Positions 55,961 through 64,000 of a DNA stretch of 64,000 nucleotides are shown one piece after another. The stretch's first letter is position 1; every line of letters starts with the position of its first letter. A model generated the notes under the pieces. It was not told where the DNA came from. It did not search any database and saw only the letters and a program-made list of their open reading frames with translations. This stretch comes from Lunularia cruciata (Eukaryota > Streptophyta > Marchantiopsida > Lunulariales > Lunulariaceae), in the NCBI GenBank assembly GCA_948567375.1, contig OX419761.1:26476501-26540500 (forward strand), in the 5' to 3' direction. Made by a program: the position numbers and the translations under genes.

Positions 55961-58900
55961 GATGAACAATGAAATATAAAGCCCGGAAGACCCCAAGAGT
56001 CAAAAGGCTAAAAACACAATACAAAACATATGAAATGTGAGCCTATGCAAGAGCCTAGGGCATCTGACTTATGTGTAATAAACTGGTCCAATGTAAACTA
56101 ACCTCGTTCATGTACTTCCTTAATGCTAAAGCCTCAATTTGTAAGAGTGTTGAGAAATCACTACAACTAATTTGATGTTTGACTCTAATCTGCAAGTAAC
56201 AAGGGCAATCAACAAACACATGGTGCTCATCCTCAACTTTGCTCATAGTACACAATTTGCAAAGTCATACGGTGTGCTCTATTTGCTGCCAACGTCCTTG
56301 TTCTACTTCTAGTCTATGAGAACTAGTTCTATACTAAGCAATACCATGTCTAAGTGAAGTAGAAATCCTAACCAAGAGACAATCTTGCTCACAATACACC
56401 AACATAGGATTTACAAACTGCTTATAGAACACCATCTTGGTACCAGGTTGCTACCATAAGCAAAGTAAGAATTGCTCCCTGATCACTTCTCATAGTGCAA
56501 TAGGCTCCAATCTCCAATGTTGCTCATAAACATTCCACCTTGTAGCCCATGCAATCAGATCTGTATACCAACTAACAGATAGAGTGACACAAAATGCTTG
56601 GTAGGGAAGTCTCTCATGCTCCATTGACCTCACCTCAGTGGCATATATGGAAGCTAAAAACAAAGGTTCAGCCTCAAGAGGTAAAAACCCTGTTTCAGCA
56701 AGCAACAATACATAAGGAGTTTGAGTCCTCGCCCCAAGTTCATCACATAAAAACAATTTCTGAACTTTCTCCACCTTTTGCCACCATGTCCTCTTAATAC
56801 TTGGACCCCAAATCTGAGCACCATAGAGAACCACCAGCTACACAAGAGATCTAAATAACACATTCTTCAACTCCCATGTGGTAAGATGAGCAAGTCTAGA
56901 GCGATTCATGAGTGAATACAAAGCTCTAAACCCTACATTGATTCTCATCTTCACACAAGTAGACCAACTATAGTCATGAGAAAACTCAAGGCCCAAGTAC
57001 TTATAGGAAGAAACCTGCTCCAATTGCTGTCCATCAAAAAAGAAAGGTATGACACCTTTAGAACCCACCACAATCACCTTGGACTTGTCAAGGTTCACCT
57101 CCATCTTTGTTTCATTGCAAAAGCAAAGAAGAGAATCCAACAACTTCTATAAACTCTGTGGATTGGTGAAGAGGAGCACTACATCATCTTCATAAAGGAG
57201 TGCATGTATCATCAAAGAGCCAACTTGTACACCTGTAGCTCCAACTTCCATGAGTAGTCTCTCTAGATCATCGATGAAGATTCCAAACTAAGTTGGAGAT
57301 AGAGAGAAACCTTGAATCACACCCATTGTGCTAAGGACATCTTGAGAGCTCAAAGATGAAAGTCTCATAACCACTTTCTCATAGAGTCTAAAGATAACAC
57401 CAATCTGTAATACCAACTTCAGTAAGTCTCTCACTTAGAGATTTCCTAAGCACCTTATCAAAGGCCTTCTTGAAATCAATAAATGTAACATAGAGAGCTC
57501 TCCCAACACCCTTAGATTTCCATCACAAAATATGGAGTACCAATAGGTGGTCCAAAGTAATAAAGCCTGATCTGAAACCAACTTGGCACTTAGCTTGAAT
57601 TTTGTACTTTTCAACCCAAGACTCCAAAATTTGACCATACAACTTGGCAAAGATACTACCAACTAGTATGGTACAGTAATTGGTGACAAAATCTCTCTGG
57701 CCAGACTTGTGAATAGGAACTACCTTCTTGAAGCACCATCTATTAGGAAAACCACCATCTATTGCCTCATTCAAATGAGAAGTGAGTACTGCAATCAGAA
57801 AGCTAACGCCCCACTTCAAAAGTTCAACACATAGTCCATCAAGGTCTTCAGCCTAACCATTGGCCCACTTGTTCAGTTGGTACTTGACATCAGCTTCAAA
57901 GATAGTGAGAGCAGATCCAAGGCAAGGTGTCATGCTTGGAGCATCAAGGAAAAGTACATATCTTTCACATAGTCACAAAGCTTGTTCAGGTCCAGCAATG
58001 GCAATGGGGATCTGATGGTTACCTGCTTCCAAAAAGCCTTGGGATTGCTCCTCAGTTTGATGCTCAACTCCACCCCCTTGAGTCTCAAAAATGCCCACTT
58101 TTTGCACTTCACTATCTTTCTGTATGAAACAAAGGCCTGATTTTGTGCAATTTGATCAATAGAGCTATCCATAGCTTTGATCCTTTCCATTTTTCAATCA
58201 ACATCTTACCACCTATTGCAAGGGAGACCAAGTCTCTTCCTCCGAGAACCTCTTGGAAACAAAGTAGTTGATGTAGATTGAAGAAGTTCAATCAATTGAT
58301 CACTACGTTGTTGAAAATTAGAACTCCACTCCATGGAGCTCAATTTCTCTTGGATAGCTTGTTGGTACAAATATCTCTTGTGAAAATCTAGATGAAGTTT
58401 CCCTCTAAAGGCATGGTCAATACATAATGTGGTCCAATTGAGGCAAGGAAGAAGGATGGTACAAGATAGAGGTGCATGGTCAGATTCTGGTTTAGGATCT
58501 AAAATAGCAAAATTTGAGACAAGGTGGAATCATTCATTGAAGTTAGCATATAATCTACGGTGCTTGATCTACCTGAGGCAAAGCATGTGCTTTTACAAGT
58601 TTCTGGAAATTGAGAAAGTCCATTCAAGAACTTTAAGCTACAATTGGTACCAAAGCTCAAAAAATGCTCACTCATGGGGTTGGACATGGAATCTTTGGAA
58701 GAGCGGGACCAAGCACTAGAATGGTCTATCAAGCTATGAAAAGAATCATTCTCAAGGTCACTCAACTCAGGGATTTGAGAGGCTTGGATCTTAGAATTGA
58801 AATCACCAAGAACAAGTACTACACCTTTACTTTGAAACTCCAACACATCCTTTGTCAAGGAGTGAAAAGGTTGCATGGTGTTGAGAGCTCCACTTGAATA

Positions 58901-59091
58901 GATTAGTTATGTCAGTGGAGCAAAGGAACAAATAGCAAGGAAGCAAGGTGTAACAACTCCTCCAATCTTCAACCATTGGTATTGTCCACTTGAGTCTTGG
59001 CCTATCAAAGAGACTGATTTTTCAAAGCCAAATCTGACATAAGTAGCAATACCTCCAAAGCTCCTTCCTTTGTGTTGCCTTCACTTGTTCA
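55961..59091 (-). mobile_element. LINE copy L10, endonuclease to tail, inside Gypsy pol
   Basis: Minus strand. The 5' end is truncated in the endonuclease (~59,091), followed by GDFNSK and the RT domain. The catalytic box reads YEDD (RC of ~57,180-57,200). CCHC and the hairpin (56,042-56,059, one mismatch) follow, and the tail RC TTTCATTGTTCATCG ends at 55,961. AAGTTGAA occurs on both sides (55,952-55,959 and 59,092-59,099) and is a candidate target duplication. This copy preserves the ACTCAAGTGGACAAT stretch lost in L1. Confidence 0.88.
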
Positions 59092-59906
59092 AAGTTGAAT
59101 TTCAAGAATTGAAAGCCGCCTTGCTACATGCCTCAATCTTGAAGTGGTATGACTCAAAACGTCCAATCGGGTTAGTTATAGATGCATCAAGCATAGCAAT
59201 ATGAGCAGTCTTACAACAAGAGTGGCATGACGGATGGCATCCAATTATATATTTCTCTCAAAAGTTGTTATCAGCAGACTGCAACTTCCACACCATAGAA
59301 CGAGAGGAGCTGGCCATTGTCCTTACAACCATGCATTGGAAGCACTATCTGGACAAGACGATATTTGTAGTAGAGATAGACCACAAACCTCTAGTCTACC
59401 TCAAGCCGTAGAAGGATCTATCTCATTGCCAGATTCAATAGGCAAAGAGGCAACAATGCTTCAACATGATAATCACCTATGTGGAAGGTATGAAGCAACT
59501 TTTAGATGCATTCACCCAAATGCAAACAACTTGGTGGTAAAGGTTAAGATTAGCCTTGAATTTTGGCCAAAGATTCTTGCTGGTAGAAAAACTAATCCAT
59601 AGACTATAAAAGTGCAATCATCCAAGGGCGTCACTAGCACCCAAGGACTCACCTTTCATAATGGTAAATTATGGATCCCAAATGTCCCAAAATTACGCAC
59701 CACCATTCTAGCAGAATGTCATGATTCGGCCATTGCAGGTTTTGTCGGAGTGGATAAGACCTTGGATGCAGTCTAGCGCCATTACTATTGGCCCAAGATG
59801 AGCAATGATATGATGGACTATGTGCGTAGCTGCCTACTTTGTAAACAAAACAAAGCTCCAAATCAAGCTCTTGCAGGGTCCCTTCAACCTCTCCACACTC
59901 CTACTT
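59092..59906 (+). pseudogene. Gypsy RNase H and integrase zinc domain
   Basis: EFQELKAALLHASIL (~59,105) is the connection region. LVIDASSIAI then a stop, AVLQQEW, FSQKLLSADCNFHTIEREEL and VEIDHKPLVYL are the RNase H core, with the catalytic Asp and Glu visible. From ~59,640 comes the H2C2 integrase domain ending in YWPKMSNDMMDYVRSCLLCK (~59,790-59,845). Four or more stops are present. The frame is cut at ~59,906 by the next insertion. Confidence 0.85.
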
Positions 59907-60117
59907 AAGAAGCAATTGTAGGACAGTTGGATAAAACAACTTCTTCGTAAGTTGGAGGTCATTGGTTGAAATCGTGAAGAAGAGGTGATGTGCACAATGA
60001 ATAATATATATACCCAAGGCTATCTTTCTACAAAAAATTTGGTCGTGTGTTGGGCTTGCAAGCCATGAAGTCGCTTGCATGATTCTGGCCATTTCAAATT
60101 GGCTAAGTTTCCAAAAC
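59907..60117. other. Unassigned ~210-bp segment at a nested junction
   Basis: Lies between Gypsy integrase and the plus-strand LINE L12. It matches neither by eye. The minus strand holds a 63-codon open frame without motif. It could be filler DNA, a transduced piece or part of another element. Confidence 0.5.
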
Positions 60118-61928
60118 CTTTCCTAATAGATGGTGCTTCAAGAAGGAAGTTCCTATTCACAAGTCTGGCCAGAGAGATGTTGTCACTAATTACCATATCA
60201 TTCTAGTAGGTAGTGTCTTTGCCAAGTTGTATGTTCAAATTTTGGAGTCTATATTGAGTACTTGGGCTGAAGTACAGAATTTGAGCTCAGTGCCTAGCTG
60301 GTTTTAGATCAGGCTTTAGTACTTTGGATCACCTATTGGTACTCCATGTTTTGTGGTGGAAATCTAAGGGTGTTGGGAGATCACTCTATGTTGCATTTAT
60401 TGATTTCTGGACTGCCTTTGATAAGGTGCGTAAGAAATCACTAAGTGAGAGACTCACAGAAGTTGGTGTTTCAACGGATCTCACTAGTGCTATCTCTAGA
60501 CTCTATGAGAAAGTGGTTGTGAAGCTTACATCTTTGAGCTCTCAAGATGTCCTTATCACAATGGGTGTGATTCAAGGCTGCTCTCTATCTCCAACTTTGT
60601 TTGGAATTTTCATCGATGATCTAGAGAGGGTACTTATGGAAGTTGGAGCTGTAGGTGTACAGGTTGGCTCTTTGATGATACATGCACTGCTTTATGCAAA
60701 TGATGTAGTGCTCCTCTCCACCAATCCACAGAGTTTACAAAAGTTGTTGGACTTGCTTCTCTTGTTTTGCAATGAAACAAAGATGGAGGTGAACCTTGAC
60801 AAGTCCAAGGTGATTGTGGTGGGTTCTAAAGGTGTCACACCTTTCTTTTTCAATGTCACAACATTTGGAGCAAGTTTCTTCTTGTAAGTACTTAGGCCTT
60901 GAGTTTTCTCATGACTATAGTTGGTCTACTGTTGTGAAGATGAGAATCAATATAGGGTTTAGAGCTTTGTACTCATGAATCGCTCTAGACTTGCTCATCT
61001 TACCACATGGGAGTTGAAGAAGGTGTTGTTCAGATCTCTTGTGCAACCGGTGGTTCTCTATGGTGCTCAGATTTGGGATCCAGGTACCAAGAAGACATGG
61101 TAAAAAAAGGTGGAGAAAGTTCAGAAATTGTTTTTGTGTGATGAACTTGGAGTGAGGACTCAAACCCCTTATGTATTGCTGCTTGCTGAAATAGGGTTTT
61201 TACCTCTTGAAGTTGAAGCTTTGTTCTTAGCTCTCACATATGCCACTAAGGTGAGGTCAATTGAGCATGAGAGACTTCCCTACCAAGCTTTTTGTGCCAC
61301 TCTATCTATTGGTTGGTATATAGATCTGATTGCATGGGCCACGAGGGGGAAGGTTTGTGAGCAACATTGGAGATTGGAGCCTATTGCACTACAAGAATTG
61401 ATCAAGGAGCAATTCTTACTTTGCTTATGGTAGCAACCCGGTACCAAGATGGTGTTCTATCAGTAGTTTGTAAATCCTATGTTGGTGTATTGTGAGCAAG
61501 ATTATCTCTTGGCTAATATTTCTTCTTCACTTAGATATGTTATTGCTCAATATAGAACTAGTTCTCATAGACTAGAAGTAGAACAAGGACATTGGCAGCA
61601 GATAGAGCACTCCATGCAACTTTGCAAATTGTGTACTATGAGCAAAGTTGAGGATGAGCACCATGTGTTTGTTGATTGCCCTTGTTACATGCAGATAAAA
61701 TTTAGACATTAGATTACTTGTAGTGATTTCTCAACTCTCTTATAGGTTGAAGCTTTAGCATTAGGGAAGTATATGATGGAGATTTGTTTACATAGGACCA
61801 ATTTGTTACAGATTGGTCAGATGCCCTAGGCCCTTGCCTAGGCTCACATTTCATGTGATTTGTATTGTCTTTTTAGCCTTTTGACTCTTTGGGTCTTCCG
61901 GGCTTTATATTTCTTTGTTCATTATTCA
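60118..61928 (+). mobile_element. LINE copy L12, 5'-truncated, inside Gypsy integrase
   Basis: Starts in the RT (AGATGGTGCTTCAAGAAG) and runs to the 3' end. RT motifs FIDFWTAFDKV and GVIQGCSLSPTLFG are present. The catalytic box reads YAND instead of YADD, so one metal-binding Asp is lost. The C-terminal region and CCHC pattern are in 61,110-61,712 with stops. The hairpin is at 61,825-61,842 and the tail is TTCTTTGTTCATTATTCATTG, ending ~61,928. It splits the Gypsy integrase between its zinc and core domains. Confidence 0.87.
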
Positions 61929-61934
61929 TTGTAT

Positions 61935-63005
61935 CCAAGGTTGGGAACAAGTGAGTATGGATCTTGTATGTGAATTACCCAAGATCACCTCAGGGTTTGA
62001 CTCCATTTTGGTCTTTGTGGACCAACTCAGCAAAATAATTCATGTACGCCCTCCCACCAAGGATGTGAGCGCTCTACAACTAGCTAAATTATACTTAGAT
62101 GCAATCTTCTCTCACCATGACTTGTCTCGACTACTTATCATCGATAGAGGCACTCAATTCACCAATTTGTTTTGGCAAACACTCTTTGGTTTCTTCGAAA
62201 CCAAGTTGGCCATGTCCATAGCTTACCACCCATAAATAGAGAGAGAAAAAGAGTGGGCTAATTGCACTATTGAAGGCATGTTACACGGCTTCACCTTAGA
62301 AGAACAAGAGAGGTGGGACACCTTACTCCCGTTGGTGGAATTTTCTTACAACAATTTGGTGAATGCATCCACGCATGTCACTCTATTCTTCCTTATGTAT
62401 GGTGAGCATCCCTTCACACCTTCTAGCGTGATGAAGATCTGTCCAGTGGTTACTAAGGTCGGCGTAGTCAACACATTTGTTTCTAGAATCCAACAATGTG
62501 TGGAGAGTGCCAAGGACAAATTATAGATTGCCATACACCATAGGCACATGGAGTTCAATGGTGGGGATCAGGTGTGGTTGTCGACGACCAACCTCACATT
62601 AGTTGGACCTCATAAGCTCAAATCTTGTTTTATTGGACCTTTTTCTATTCTTGATCGAGTCGGCACTGTGGCCTATCACCTCAAGCTACCACCACAGATG
62701 AGGATCCATTCTAGTGTTCCATGTTTCCCTCTTATGTAGATATGCTCCTCGATCAGGCCAATGTCATTCCACACAAGACATTTGACCTTGTCCGACACTC
62801 ATTGATCGCATGGAGGAATATGAAGTGGAGCATATTCTCCAAAAATGCATGCGTGGTACTCGCCATCCACGGGTAGACTATCTAGGATAATGGAAAGGTA
62901 ACTTCTTCTATGAAGCAACCTGGGAGCCTGCTGCCAATTTGACATGTGCACTAATGTTGGTGCAAACGTTTGAGCAACAACTGCACAATGAGGACATTGC
63001 ATCTT
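61935..63005 (+). pseudogene. Gypsy integrase core and chromodomain
   Basis: WEQVSMDLVCELP carries the first catalytic Asp, IIDRGTQFTN the second and EWANCTIEGML the Glu region (the usual NGQTE is changed). ERWDTLLPLVEFSYNN and GDQVWLS complete the C-terminal part. From ~62,812 the text EEYEVEHILQKCMRG...WKGNFFYEATWEP fits a chromodomain. One stop lies in the chromodomain and three or four in the integrase. A chromodomain steers such elements to histone-marked chromatin in related families. Confidence 0.87.
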
Positions 63006-63196
63006 AAAAGGAGGGAGGTTTGTAATACCAAGAACTAGCCATATGATCTAGATGTGAAATTCAGTTTGGTAACATCTAGAATGATGTTATACATGATGGT
63101 CAAAATAGATCAGATAAAAGTATCACCAAAAGAGTATTTCTTCTAATAAGGAAAAAACCAAAATAGATTTGAAAACCTTAAAACCAATAGCTAGAC
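63006..63196 (+). mobile_element. Gypsy polypurine tract and start of 3' LTR
   Basis: AAAAGGAGGGAGG is followed by TT and TGTAATACC..., the expected TG start of an LTR. The LTR is cut after ~175 bp by the next LINE. I could not align it with the region upstream of the primer site, so the two LTRs are either very diverged or overlap only in parts not seen. Confidence 0.65.
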
Positions 63197-63783
63197 AATG
63201 AAACAATGAAATATAAAACCCGAAAGACCCAAAGAGTCAAAAAGCTAAAAATGCAATACAAAACATATGAAATGTGAGCCTAGGCAAGAGCCTAGTGCAT
63301 CTAACCAATGTGTAACAAACTGGTCCTACATAAACTAACCTTGGTCATGTACTTCTCTAATGCTAAAGCCTCAATCTATAAGAGTGTATAGAAATCACTA
63401 CGACTAATCTGATGTCTGACTCTAATTTGTTGGTAACAAGGGCAGTCAACAAACAAATGGTGCTCATCCTCAACTTTGCTCATAGTACACAATTTGCAAA
63501 GTTGCATGGAGTGCTCTATCTGCTACCAACGCCCTTGTTCTACTTCTAGTCTATGAGAGCTAGTTCTATACCCAGCAATAACAAGTCTAAGTGAAGTACA
63601 AATTCTAGCCAAGAGATAGTCTTGCTCACAATATACCAACATAGGATTTACAAATTGTTGATTGAACACCATCTTGGTACCGGGTTGCTACCATAGGCAA
63701 AGTAAGAACTGCTCCTTGATCACTTCTCATAGTGCAATAGGCTCCAATCTCCAATGTCGCTCACAAATATTCCACCTTGTAGA
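63197..63783 (-). mobile_element. LINE copy L13, 5'-truncated 3' end
   Basis: The minus-strand 3' part of ORF2 (from the WATRWN region) with CCHC text, a hairpin at 63,279-63,296 (one terminal mismatch) and the tail RC TTTCATTGTTTCATTGTC at the left. It joins directly to the inverted endonuclease segment at 63,784. Confidence 0.83.
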
Positions 63784-64000
63784 CTCAAGTGGACAATACC
63801 AATGGTTGAAGATTGGAGGAGTTGTTACACCTTGCTTCCTTGTTGTTTGTTACTTTGCTCCATTGACATCACCAATCTATTCAAGTGGAGCTCTCAACAC
63901 CATGCAGTCTTTCCACTCCTTGACAAAGGATGTGTTGGAGTTTCAAAGTAAGTGTGCAATACTTGTTCTTGGTGATTTCAATTCTAGGATCCAAGTCTCT
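63784..64000 (+). mobile_element. LINE copy L14, endonuclease segment running off the window
   Basis: Plus-strand endonuclease text (ACTCAAGTGGACAATACC... to GATTTCAATTCTAGGATCC), equal to 58,500-58,990 of L10 in the opposite orientation. The right end is beyond the window. Together with L13 it may be one element with an inverted 5' part. Confidence 0.8.

Larger units (their letters stand above)
52860..63196 (+). mobile_element. Ty3/Gypsy chromovirus, nested with LINE copies
   Basis: Plus-strand parts in order are LTR region, primer site (53,263), gag (~53,530-54,860), protease (~55,200-55,345), RT entry (55,604-55,955), RNase H (59,092-59,480), integrase zinc domain (59,640-59,900), integrase core (61,935-62,530), chromodomain (62,800-63,000), polypurine tract (63,006-63,018) and 3' LTR start. 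This is the Gypsy order, and the chromodomain marks a chromovirus. It is interrupted at 54,016-54,631, 55,961-59,091 and 59,907-61,928, and its 3' LTR is cut at 63,197. The RT catalytic core is missing between 55,955 and 59,092. Confidence 0.88.

Noticed and set aside
1-64000. CRISPR-like arrays or bacterial defence genes
   Set aside because: No regularly spaced short repeats. All direct repeats are transposon related, and the genes have introns.

Overview
This window is nuclear DNA of a land plant. The evidence is a 20-exon SecA gene with an N-terminal extension of the plastid-targeting kind and GT-AG introns, a short-chain dehydrogenase gene with eight exons, a PLATZ-type zinc-binding gene, a DUF247 gene, and plant Ty1/Copia, Ty3/Gypsy and non-LTR retroelements. 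No exact species can be named. Short introns, the divergent PLATZ and DUF247 members and the unusual LINE family would fit a bryophyte or another non-seed plant, but that is inference.

Layout. 1-18,000 is an array of one LINE family with coiled-coil/RRM ORF1 and APE endonuclease-RT-CCHC ORF2. Two plus-strand units stand head to tail (1-4478, 4479-9293). They are followed by 5'-truncated 3' ends and by minus-strand 5'UTR/ORF1 segments of two subfamilies. 18,000-19,935 holds LTR-related sequence and the 3' part of a second non-LTR family. 20,998-28,711 is the plastid SecA1 gene. 28,712-30,652 is AT-rich with fold-back repeats. 30,653-32,509 (minus) is a PLATZ-like gene. 32,510-38,362 has no gene I can support. 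38,363-41,364 (minus) is a Tic32/retinol-dehydrogenase-like SDR. 42,660-43,640 is another copy of the second non-LTR family. 45,431-47,860 (minus) is a DUF247 gene split by frame breaks, several in homopolymers. About 48,300-52,680 (minus) is a decayed Copia element. About 52,900-63,196 is a Gypsy chromovirus with chromodomain, interrupted by LINE copies, and a further LINE inversion closes the window.

The host genes are unrelated single genes. SecA1 drives protein translocation into thylakoids, and the SDR may act at the plastid envelope or elsewhere. The most interesting system is the LINE family. Its 3' ends share a stem-loop (CCTAGGC / GCCTAGG) whose loop varies while the stem is kept. 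They end in TTCATTG repeats instead of poly(A). One 68-bp insertion has a clean 5-bp target duplication. ORF1 and ORF2 are joined in one frame across a UAG followed by CAA-UUC, which resembles the plant viral leaky-stop context. The Gypsy LTR region also carries clustered heat-shock-element-like GAA/TTC blocks just upstream of its TATA box.
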